A stretch of DNA of 49,006 nt from Kineosporia sp. A_224 (GTDB taxonomy: Bacteria; Actinomycetota; Actinomycetes; Actinomycetales; Kineosporiaceae). The position numbers were made by a program, and so were the translations under genes. Position 1 is the stretch's first letter, and the number at the start of each line of letters is the position of its first letter. Where the stretch lies: contig NZ_MWLN01000179.1 of NCBI RefSeq assembly GCF_002198655.1, positions 1 to 49,006 on the forward strand, read 5' to 3'. The notes beneath the pieces were generated by a model that was not told the DNA's origin, did no database searches, and was given only the letters and a program-made list of their open reading frames with translations. Below, in pieces: positions 42,055-49,006 of the stretch.

Positions 42055-43440
42055 ATGAGCGGCGCACCGGCCCGGGTGACGTCGCCCCCGGTCACCGTCG
42101 GGCCTGCTGCACCGGCCGATCGCCTCACGGTGGGGGTCGTACCGCAGCGAACGGCACCGGATGCGCTCGCCGTCCGCGCGGGCCGCGCCGGCCGGCACCC
42201 GCTCACCGACCGGCACGCGCTCGTCGTCGGCATCAACTACGCCCCCGAGCCGACGGGCATCGCCCCGTACACGACCGGCCTGGCCGAGCACCTGGCCCAG
42301 CACGCCGCGAGCGTCACCGTCCTCACCGGGGTGCCGCACTACCCGCAGTGGCGGGTGCCGGCGGCGTACCGCTGGCGCTTCCGGTTCAGCGAGCAGTCGA
42401 AGCTGCCGAACGACGCAGGCCTGCTCATGCAGCGGATGCGGCACTACGTGCCCACCCGGCAGACCGCGATGACGCGGGCCGCCTACGAGCTGACATTCCT
42501 CGCGAATGCGTGGGCGACGCGAGTGCGGCACGCCCCCGCCGTCGTCGTCGGCGTCACCCCGAGCCTGGGCGGCGCCATCGCCGCGGCGCGGCTGGCCCGC
42601 CGGCACGGCGCGAAGCTCGTCATCGTCGTCCAGGACCTCATGGCAAAGGCGGCCGCGCAGAGCGGCATCAGCGGCGGCGGCCGGGCCGCGACCGCGACGG
42701 CCGCCCTGGAGCGCTACGCGCTCACCCAGGCGGACAGGGTTCTGGTGGTGAGCGAGGCGTTCCGCGCGCAGGTGCGGGAGTACGGCGTGCCCGACGAGCG
42801 GATCAGTGTGCTGCCGAACTGGTCGCACGTCTCCCCCACCGACGTCGCCGGTCCGGCGGCCCGGGCCGCCCTCGGCTGGCCGGCCGAGCCGTTCACCGTC
42901 GTGCACACCGGAAACATCGGCCTCAAGCAGGACCTCGGCAACATCGTCGAGGCAGCCCGCCTCGCGCGGGCCGACCCAGGCCTACGTTTCGTCATCGTCG
43001 GCGACGGCAGCCAGCGCAGCGCGGTGCAGCACCAGGCCGCCGGTCTCCCGAACGTCGCCTTCGTCGACCCGCTCGACACCGAGCAGTACCCGCTGGCCCT
43101 CTCCGCGGCCGACGTGCTCGTCGTCAACGAGCGGCCCGGCGTCGCCGACATGTCCCTCCCGAGCAAGCTCACCTCCTACTTCACCTCCGGCCGGCCGGTG
43201 CTCGCCGCCGTCGGAACGGACGGCGCGACAGCCCGCGAGCTCGCCCGCACCGGCGGCGCGGCCCTCGTCGTCGCCCCGGGCGACCCGTCGCACTTCGTCG
43301 CAGGTGTCCGAAAGCTCCACGCGGACGACACTCTCTGCCACAGAATGGGCACCATCGGTCGTGACTACGCTGAGCGAACGCTCGGCTACGCGGCCGCGAT
43401 GACCCGACTCGATGCCGTCCTCGAAGGCCTGTTCCCGTGA
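42055..43440 (+). CDS. Glycosyltransferase family 4, WcaI-like
   Basis: GT-B fold sugar transferase of 461 residues, cytoplasmic face of the membrane. It begins after a ~60-residue Ala/Pro-rich extension with HALVVGINYAPEPTGIAPYT, the usual WcaI-type start (donor-independent N-domain). The C-domain carries FTVVHTGNIGLKQDLGNIVE, RFVIVGDGSQRSAV and the ADVLVVNERPGVADMSLPSK nucleotide-sugar region. ATG 42055 follows AAGGTGG. Its stop overlaps the acetyltransferase start (GTGA), so it opens the exopolysaccharide operon. Confidence 0.88.
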   Translation: MSGAPARVTSPPVTVGPAAPADRLTVGVVPQRTAPDALAVRAGRAGRHPLTDRHALVVGINYAPEPTGIAPYTTGLAEHLAQHAASVTVLTGVPHYPQWRVPAAYRWRFRFSEQSKLPNDAGLLMQRMRHYVPTRQTAMTRAAYELTFLANAWATRVRHAPAVVVGVTPSLGGAIAAARLARRHGAKLVIVVQDLMAKAAAQSGISGGGRAATATAALERYALTQADRVLVVSEAFRAQVREYGVPDERISVLPNWSHVSPTDVAGPAARAALGWPAEPFTVVHTGNIGLKQDLGNIVEAARLARADPGLRFVIVGDGSQRSAVQHQAAGLPNVAFVDPLDTEQYPLALSAADVLVVNERPGVADMSLPSKLTSYFTSGRPVLAAVGTDGATARELARTGGAALVVAPGDPSHFVAGVRKLHADDTLCHRMGTIGRDYAERTLGYAAAMTRLDAVLEGLFP

Positions 43441-43994
43441 CCGATGTGAGCACCAGCGACTCCCCCACCGTGACCGCGTCCCCGGTGCAGCGAAGCCTCC
43501 GCAGCTTCACCGGCGCCGGCTACGACAAGGGCCGCAACAAGGTGTGGCAGGCGACCTGGTTCGCCGTCATGAACATGGTCTTCATGAAGTGGTGGCTTCC
43601 GCCCCGTCTCCGCCCGCCGATCCTGCGAGCGTTCGGCGCCCAGATCGGCGATCGGGTGCTCATCCGTCACCGGGTGCGCGTGCTCTGGCCCTGGAAGCTG
43701 ACGATCGGCGACGACTGCTGGATCGGGGAGGGCGTCTGGTTGCTCAACCTTGAGCCGATCACGATCGAGCACGACGTGTGCATCAGCCAGGAAGCCCTGC
43801 TGTGCACCGGGGGGCACAGCCACACTGACCCTGCATTCGCCTTCCGCAATAGGCCCATATCGGTGCGCACCGGAGTTTGGGTCGCCGCCCGGGCACTAGT
43901 TGCACCGGGCACAGTCCTAGACCCGGGGCAGATGGTTCGAATGGGCACCCTCGAGGCGCCCCATCGGCGGAAAAGTCCACCATGCGCATTGTGA
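43437..43994 (+). CDS. WcaF-like acetyltransferase with abnormal C-terminus
   Basis: Left-handed beta-helix O-acetyltransferase, 185 residues. The N-terminal half is typical (KVWQATWFAVMNMVFMKWWL, FGAQIGDRVLIRHRVRVLWP), then hexapeptide turns LTIGDDCWIGEGVWL and ISQEALLCTGGHSHTDP. After GVWVAARALVAPGT the usual closing turns (V-x-x-G-A-V-V-G-A-x-S-V-V) are replaced by VLDPGQMVRMGTLEAPHRRK. Base composition also changes here. It overlaps the following glycosyltransferase by 13 bases. Activity may be lost or altered. Confidence 0.8.
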   Translation: MTDVSTSDSPTVTASPVQRSLRSFTGAGYDKGRNKVWQATWFAVMNMVFMKWWLPPRLRPPILRAFGAQIGDRVLIRHRVRVLWPWKLTIGDDCWIGEGVWLLNLEPITIEHDVCISQEALLCTGGHSHTDPAFAFRNRPISVRTGVWVAARALVAPGTVLDPGQMVRMGTLEAPHRRKSPPCAL

Positions 43995-45103
43995 AGATTG
44001 TTACACGTGCCAGCAGGAAAGGGATCTACGGCGGTCCTTTTGACACAAGCATGAGCCAAGCGCGGGTGCTGAGCACCTACGGCCATGATGTCCGGGTCTG
44101 TGCCGCCTCCGCGCCAGGAGACGAACCTGAAACTGGCGATGGTGTTGAGCTCGTAACAGCGCGAGCGACACTACTACGCGGCGCGCCCGCACCCCTGTTC
44201 TACTCGCTGGCTATGGCCCGGACAACCGCGCGCCTTGTCAAATGGTCCCAAGTCGTTCATGTCTCACTAGCGCGAGAGCTTGTACCACTTACAGCTTTGA
44301 TAGTGGCGCTCGCATTTCGCAAGAAGGTGATTCTGCAGCCGCACGGGATGCTCACCGTAGGCAGAGGCAGGGGCGCGTTCATTGATGCGGCTATTCGTCC
44401 TCTCGCCCGTCGTGCCGCGCTCGTTATCGCCCTAACAGCCCGCGAACAGCATCAACTTGAACAATGGTTCCGCAGCAAGCACCCCCCGATCGTCGTCGCA
44501 GGTAATCCACCACTGCCTGGCCTCTCGCGCTCCACAGCCGACCTCAGTAGCACAGGGTGCGAGGTCCTGTTCCTTGGCCGTCTGCATCCGCGGAAACGCG
44601 TTGCCGACTTCATAGCCGCAGCCAGCGTCGTGTCGACTCGAAACACAAGGGTCAATTTCTCAATAGTGGGGCCAGACGGCGGCGATCTCTCCGTGGCACT
44701 ACGCGGGGCTGAGTCATTCGACTCCATCTCCTATGAGGGCGCCATTCCGCTGAGTGCCGTCGCTGATCGCATCGCACGATGCAGCGTGTTTGTATTGCCC
44801 TCGCGGGACGAACCTTGGGGGAACACATTGGTAGCTTCTCTGGCCCTTGGAATCCCTGTCGTTGTCGCTGAAAGCGCCGCGCTTTCCCCGCTAGTGCGAG
44901 AGTTCTCAGCCGGCGTGATCTATCGAGACGAGGATACTGACGCACTCGCACAGGCGATTGAAACGGTCGTCGCCGACCGGACCTTCTATTCGCAAGGAGC
45001 GCGCCTTCTGGCGGCTGGCCCACTGTCCGAGGAGACACTTTCGCGGCAACTCATCGATGCGTACAGTCGAGTCTCCGCACCCTTAGTCGAACCGCACGAG
45101 TAG
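43982..45103 (+). CDS. Glycosyltransferase family 4
   Basis: Protein of 373 residues with a GT-B fold. It begins MRIVKIVTRASRKGIYGGPF and includes ILQPHGMLTVGRGRGAFIDA, EVLFLGRLHPRKRVADFIAA and VLPSRDEPWGNTLVASLALG, the last carrying the E of the E-x7-E region. Codon use is less GC-biased than the first 43 kb; a TTA codon lies near 45081. ATG 43982 overlaps the acetyltransferase end. Confidence 0.88.
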   Translation: MRIVKIVTRASRKGIYGGPFDTSMSQARVLSTYGHDVRVCAASAPGDEPETGDGVELVTARATLLRGAPAPLFYSLAMARTTARLVKWSQVVHVSLARELVPLTALIVALAFRKKVILQPHGMLTVGRGRGAFIDAAIRPLARRAALVIALTAREQHQLEQWFRSKHPPIVVAGNPPLPGLSRSTADLSSTGCEVLFLGRLHPRKRVADFIAAASVVSTRNTRVNFSIVGPDGGDLSVALRGAESFDSISYEGAIPLSAVADRIARCSVFVLPSRDEPWGNTLVASLALGIPVVVAESAALSPLVREFSAGVIYRDEDTDALAQAIETVVADRTFYSQGARLLAAGPLSEETLSRQLIDAYSRVSAPLVEPHE

Positions 45104-45210
45104 TTCAGCATCGGCCACCACACCGGGTGACATTCCCACACACGACGTCCGGAGACCCGGAGCGTACGCTCGGAGACCGAGCACCGTAGCACTTAGGATC
45201 TACCAGGACG

Positions 45211-46371
45211 ATGGAACACAACAGGGGGTGGAGTTTGGTCCACAAAGTAGCAATTCTTGGGGCACATGCGAGTAGCGGCCAAAGCATGAAGCGCTACACT
45301 CGACTGCTATGCCGCGCATATCAAGAATTGGGGTGGCAAGTCATACTCGCGTCCCCCCCATCCAAACTATCCAGTCGAACGAGCAGCGCACATTTGCGCA
45401 AGTGGATCTCGTACGTTGAGAAGTTTATCTGGTTTCCTTGGGTAGCCAAGTATCAGATCCGGGGGGCAGATATCCTTCATGTTGCCGACCACTCCGACGC
45501 AATTTGGCTGCTACAACTTGGCCAGCGTACGCCTGCACTAGTCACCTGTCACGACCTAATTGCAGTTCGCGCAGCGTTGGGCGAGATCCCCCTCGTGAGG
45601 ATCGATCCGTTGGGCCGCATCTATCAGCGACTGGTCTTGGCTGGCCTTCAGCGCGCATGGAGAGTGGCAAGCGTCAGTACGGAGACGGCATCCGACGTGG
45701 AACGCCTGACGCGAGCAACCGCTCATCTTCTGCCGAATCCTCTTGACCCTTCCCTCGATGGCGTACTGGGCAGTTCATCGCAATCATCCGAAGCCCGCCG
45801 CCCATATCTCCTGGTTGTCAGTTCAGTCGGCTACCGAAAGCGCCGCGAGAAGAGTGTTCACGCATGGAGTCGACTCGGGAGCACGGCCACCCTCCACGGT
45901 GCTGGTCTGGTCATTGTAGGTCCGCCGCTCACGGCTGACGAAGATCAATCCGTTCCTCAGCACTCTCGTGACAGAATCATGGAGCTGCACAACGTCTCTG
46001 ACGCGGAACTTTCCGAGCTCTACCGTGGCTGCGCAGCCACGCTCGTTCTGAGCCAGTATGAGGGCTTTGGGTGGCCAATTGTGGAGAGCCAGGCGCATGG
46101 AAAGGTGCCGCTTGTCACCGACGATCCCGTGTTTCGTAGTACTGGGGGTGACGGCGCAGTGTACGTAGACCCGGAGCAGTTCGAATCATTCGGCCAGGAC
46201 GCATGGGAGTCACTTGCTAGACAGCTCACAGACGAACGGGTCGCCGGTGCGGCGCGGAGGAACGTAGAGAGGTACCGATGGCCGGACTTCAAGCGCAACT
46301 TGTGCGAAGTCGTTGGGAGCTCCCTCTCGCCGGAACGCGCTGACCAGGGAGCAGTGAGGGCGCGCAGGTGA
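45211..46371 (+). CDS. Glycosyltransferase family 4 (mannosyltransferase-like)
   Basis: Protein of 386 residues with a Rossmann-like donor domain: YLLVVSSVGYRKRREKSVHA, LVIVGPPLTADED, and CAATLVLSQYEGFGWPIVES with the E-x-F-G-x-x-x-x-E core. The N-terminal domain carries ILHVADHSDAIWLLQ and TCHDLIAVR, the latter common in mannosyltransferases of this group. It is lower in GC. The stop overlaps the GT2 start. Confidence 0.85.
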   Translation: MEHNRGWSLVHKVAILGAHASSGQSMKRYTRLLCRAYQELGWQVILASPPSKLSSRTSSAHLRKWISYVEKFIWFPWVAKYQIRGADILHVADHSDAIWLLQLGQRTPALVTCHDLIAVRAALGEIPLVRIDPLGRIYQRLVLAGLQRAWRVASVSTETASDVERLTRATAHLLPNPLDPSLDGVLGSSSQSSEARRPYLLVVSSVGYRKRREKSVHAWSRLGSTATLHGAGLVIVGPPLTADEDQSVPQHSRDRIMELHNVSDAELSELYRGCAATLVLSQYEGFGWPIVESQAHGKVPLVTDDPVFRSTGGDGAVYVDPEQFESFGQDAWESLARQLTDERVAGAARRNVERYRWPDFKRNLCEVVGSSLSPERADQGAVRARR

Positions 46372-47555
46372 GCATTCGCCCGGAGTCCACCGACACCACG
46401 GACCTACACTTCACCATCGTGGTCCCGTGCTATAAGGTCGCGTTGGAAAGACAACTCATCGAGGGGTGTCTTGCTAGTATCGCGATGCAGACAGATACCA
46501 GCTTTGAACTCATCCTCGTTAACGACGCAAGCCCAGACGCAACCCAGGCGATCCTGCAGGAACTGGTTTCACGCGACGAGATATTGAAATCTCGCGCGCA
46601 GGTTCTAGATTTGCCTGAGAATGTCGGCGTTTGCGGTGCAAGGAACGCCGGAATAGAGGCGGCGCACGGCAGGTTCGTGGCGTTCCTTGACTACGATGAT
46701 TGCTGGCATCCGAGATTCCTGGAGATGGTGTGGGAAGCCGCACTTAGCGATCCTACAAGACGCGTACTCTTAGTACGGACGGACCTACTCACCAGCCTTG
46801 GTCGCCGTTCCCGGGTATCGTCGTTCGGCTCCTTGGAAATCCACAACGCCTCGCCCTACACGGATTTCCTAGCATGGCATCTACTGAACAACTTCCCTGT
46901 GGGCATGGGCAGCGCGACTGTCGTTGAACGATCCCTCCTGTTGGAGAACGAGAATCTTCGCTTCGACCCGAACCTGAGCAGAAGCACAGCAGAAGATGTC
47001 CTCTTCGGCTACCAGGTTCTGCGAATGGGCGTGCGCCCGCATTACGTAGACGAACCCCTGTGTCTTGCAAAGCGAATGCTCGGGCGGATGTCACGCTCTA
47101 CAGCTGCCCACTTCAAAGGCGACGAACGTTCCGTCGTGGACTACATATCTTCGGCCGCGACGGATGAGCTCCAGCGGCGAGTAGTGATGAATGTGCCGAG
47201 GTATGCCCATCTGCTGAGTCGGCACAATCACGATCTGCGCGCGCAGTTGGATCTCAAGAACCACTGGCTGAATCGAAGATTCCTAGCAGCCCTAAGGGCA
47301 GCAACGACGTACAGACGGGGTTGGCGAAGCATACTCCGCCTACTGATAGTCGACCTGCTTGCGCGATGTGGTGCCGGCGCAATCGTGAACCTGCTCTACT
47401 ACGTTAGGATTGCCAACGATGAAGTCGCCCGGGAACGCTCCCGGGCACTGCTTGAAAGCACCGAGCGCTATGTGGCGACGCTTGGCCAGGCGGCGCAGGG
47501 GCGCGGTCCAACGACTTTGAATCTTCCGGAGGAGGGCACCGTCGTACCGTCCTAG
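46368..47555 (+). CDS. Glycosyltransferase family 2
   Basis: GT-A fold transferase of 395 residues: FTIVVPCYKVALERQLIEGC at the start, FELILVNDASPDATQ, GARNAGIEAAHGRFVAFLDY followed by DDCW (the DXD-like metal site) and a C-terminal region with ED in STAEDVLFGYQV as the catalytic base candidate. The last ~140 residues are helical. A TTA codon lies near 46768. GTG 46368 overlaps the preceding stop. The stop at 47555 is directly followed by the IS481-type end. Confidence 0.87.
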   Translation: MSIRPESTDTTDLHFTIVVPCYKVALERQLIEGCLASIAMQTDTSFELILVNDASPDATQAILQELVSRDEILKSRAQVLDLPENVGVCGARNAGIEAAHGRFVAFLDYDDCWHPRFLEMVWEAALSDPTRRVLLVRTDLLTSLGRRSRVSSFGSLEIHNASPYTDFLAWHLLNNFPVGMGSATVVERSLLLENENLRFDPNLSRSTAEDVLFGYQVLRMGVRPHYVDEPLCLAKRMLGRMSRSTAAHFKGDERSVVDYISSAATDELQRRVVMNVPRYAHLLSRHNHDLRAQLDLKNHWLNRRFLAALRAATTYRRGWRSILRLLIVDLLARCGAGAIVNLLYYVRIANDEVARERSRALLESTERYVATLGQAAQGRGPTTLNLPEEGTVVPS

Positions 47556-48533
47556 CTGTACTCAACCACGACGTTCATGACATGGCGCGGCTGATGGGTG
47601 GGTGGCCGCCGAGCGCGTGGTGGGCGCGTTCAGTGTTGTAGAAGCGCAGCCAGGGTGCCAGGGCTCTGGTGCGGGCGGTGTTGCTGACGAACGGGCGACG
47701 GTAAGCCCATTCGGTGGCCATGGTCCGGTTGAACCGCTCGACCTTCCCGTTCTGCCACGGGCAGTGGGGCTTGATCCGGCGGTGCTTGGCGCCGATCGCT
47801 GCCAGGGCGGCCGCGAAGTCACGGGACAGGATGTAGTTCTTCGCGTTGTCCGTGATGACCTCGCGGACAACGATCCCGTGGCCGGCGAACCAGGCCGCGG
47901 CCCGCAGCAGGCATGCCGCGCAGGTCGCGCCCTTCTCGTCGGGCAGGATCTCTGCGTACGCCAGCCGGGAGTGGTCGGCGACTGCGGCGTGCACGTAGTC
48001 GAACCCCAGGTCGCGTGCCGCTGTGCGCTTGATCCACGGCCGTGCACGCGCCAGCCGCCACCGTCGGGGATCCGGCCGAGCTTCTTGACGTCGACATGCA
48101 CCAGGTCGCCCGGGGGCGTCGCGTTCGTAGCGGCAGCTGGTGGCCCGTGTGGCCCGGATCGGCAGCCCGGTCACCGGGTCGCAGACAGTCAACGCCGGCA
48201 CTGCGTGGCGGGCCAGGATCCGGCTCACGGTGCGGGCCGGGACACCGGTCGCGGAGGCAACCCGGTCGCGGCCCTGCCGGGACCGGGCCGGCACACGCAG
48301 GACGCGGGCCTCGACTCGTGCCGGGGTCCGCGACGGAGTCCTCAGTGGTCGGCTGGACCTGTCGACCAGACCGGCCTCGCCCTCGGCGCGGTAACGGGTC
48401 ACCCACCGGTGCGCGCACTGGCGTGAGACTCCCAGCTCGCGCGCCGCATGAGCGATCGGTCGATCGTGCACGACGACGCGCTGAACCAGCAGCAGCCGCC
48501 CGTGCGGCGTCAGACGAGCGTTAGGGGCTCTAC
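47556..48533 (-). mobile_element. IS481-family insertion sequence (boundaries approximate)
   Basis: The right end reads TGTACTCAACCACGACGTTC, directly after the GT2 stop. The left end is near CGTAGAGCCCCTAACGCTCG (minus strand, about 48533); the two ends match at TGTA/CGTA, CC, ACG and TGAC, as diverged terminal inverted repeats. No target duplication was recognised. It carries one transposase frame (47575-48471), damaged internally. Confidence 0.65.
47575..48471 (-). pseudogene. IS481 family transposase, internally frameshifted
   Basis: DDE-type transposase. The N-terminal helix-turn-helix (ARELGVSRQCAHRWVTRYRA) and the rve core (FDYVHAAVADHSRLAYAEIL, VITDNAKNYILS, NGKVERFNRTMA) are clear. 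About 30 residues after CRYERDAPG are read in the wrong frame; in the neighbouring frame the same DNA encodes HVDVKKLGRIPDGGGWRVHG. Two compensating shifts (near 48112 and near 48035) bound it, so the first catalytic Asp of the DDE triad is lost. The frame continues upstream to NARLTPHGRLLL but the family's usual start codon is not evident. Confidence 0.8.
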
Positions 48534-48590
48534 GGAAGCGTGGTCGGGGTCGGTAGCGGCGGGTGCCGGATGCGGTGAGCAGGATGCTTA

Positions 48591-49006
48591 GGGCCTGTCT
48601 TGCGGATCAGTTGAGCCAGAACAGGACGATGGCGGCAATGGTGATGCCGGCGCGGTAGTTGCGGCCGGTCTTGTCGTAGCGCGACGCGATGCCTCGCCAC
48701 TGCTTGAGCCGGTTGAAGCAGCGCTCGACGACGTTGCGGCCGCGGTAGGCGGCGGCGTCGAACGCCGGCGGACGACCACCGCGGGAGCCCTTGGCTGCTC
48801 TGCGTTCGTGCTGGTCTCGCCGCTCGGGGATGACCACACGGATTCCCCTGCGCCGCAGCACCTGCCGGGTCGAAGGATGCGAGTACGCCTTGTGCGCGAC
48901 CACCACGTCCGGCCGCGACCTGGGCCGGTGACCGGTCGGGACGGCGATGGCGTCCAGGACCGGGACGAGCTGCGGGTTGTCGCCGGCCTGCCCACCGGTC
49001 AGCCGG
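48591..49006 (-). mobile_element. IS5-family insertion sequence, one end only
   Basis: The outer end reads AGGGCCTGTCTTGCGGATCA at 48590-48609, resembling the terminal repeat of IS427-type elements. The rest of the element runs out of the window. It abuts the IS481-type element with about 55 bp between. Confidence 0.6.
48607..49006 (-). CDS. IS5 family transposase, C-terminal part (5' end outside window)
   Basis: The frame is open to the window edge: LTGGQAGDNPQLVPVLDAIA, then RPDVVVAHKAYSHPSTR, VVIPERRDQ and NVVERCFNRLKQWRGIASRY, the Y-(2)-R-(3)-E-like end of IS5/IS427 transposases. The usual ADKAY motif, whose Asp is the second DDE residue, reads AHKAY here (codon at 48894-48892, GAC to CAC in effect), so the copy is probably inactive. 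The first part of the protein cannot be seen. Confidence 0.8.
   Translation of the reverse strand, partial: RLTGGQAGDNPQLVPVLDAIAVPTGHRPRSRPDVVVAHKAYSHPSTRQVLRRRGIRVVIPERRDQHERRAAKGSRGGRPPAFDAAAYRGRNVVERCFNRLKQWRGIASRYDKTGRNYRAGITIAAIVLFWLN

Noticed and set aside
48030-48118. Programmed frameshifting in the IS481 transposase
   Set aside because: IS481 elements normally use one frame, and the shifts here come in a compensating pair that destroys the catalytic motif, which fits decay or error better.

Overview
The window is GC-rich throughout its first 43.8 kb, uses many GTG starts, and carries gene families typical of Actinobacteria (DUF3097, DUF4870, DUF5753 regulators, the ATP-grasp/alpha-E/transglutaminase cassette). 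The order rsmE, dnaJ, hrcA, hemW, lepA, rpsT, holA is the usual actinobacterial neighbourhood. It is therefore a high-GC actinobacterial chromosome segment; the sequence does not allow a finer placement. No rRNA or tRNA gene and no CRISPR array was seen.

Layout. 1-1.7 kb: the end of an ECF sigma factor gene overlapping a membrane-anchored GerMN/Gmad2 protein. 1.75-6.4 kb: rsmE, a Vsr-like (DUF559-type) gene, dnaJ and hrcA on the minus strand, with a CIRCE operator in front of hrcA. 6.5-10.5 kb: a ferric-reductase-like flavocytochrome, DUF3097 and two DUF4870 membrane proteins. 10.5-16.5 kb: hemW with a MOSC gene, an amidase, a second Vsr-like gene and a LacI regulator. 16.5-20.3 kb: a 69-residue protein behind an operator-covered promoter, an acyltransferase and lepA. 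20.4-25.3 kb: an SPFH gene with a ribbon-helix-helix gene, then the transglutaminase, alpha-E and ATP-grasp operon. 25.4-28.7 kb: a PemK-like protein, rpsT, a CAP-domain protein and holA. 28.7-36.5 kb: an HTH membrane protein, a secreted subtilase, a CoxG-like protein, several small unknowns, an XRE/DUF5753 regulator, and a PQ-loop-like membrane protein co-encoded with pyruvoyl-dependent arginine decarboxylase. 36.1-40.5 kb: a minus-strand cluster of related exported proteins. 41-47.6 kb: an exopolysaccharide locus whose second half has lower GC. 47.6-49 kb: two decayed insertion sequences.

The least explained part is a pair of palindromic repeat families. Family A has three copies of exactly 61 bp, two of them joined to an array of about 32-bp units that share the palindrome's end. 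Family B has three copies of exactly 45 bp. All six sit just after a stop codon. Both Vsr-like genes in the window are bracketed by copies of one family, A around the first and B around the second. A nuclease/palindrome partnership comparable in logic to REP/RAYT systems is the main hypothesis offered here. It is inference, not demonstrated.
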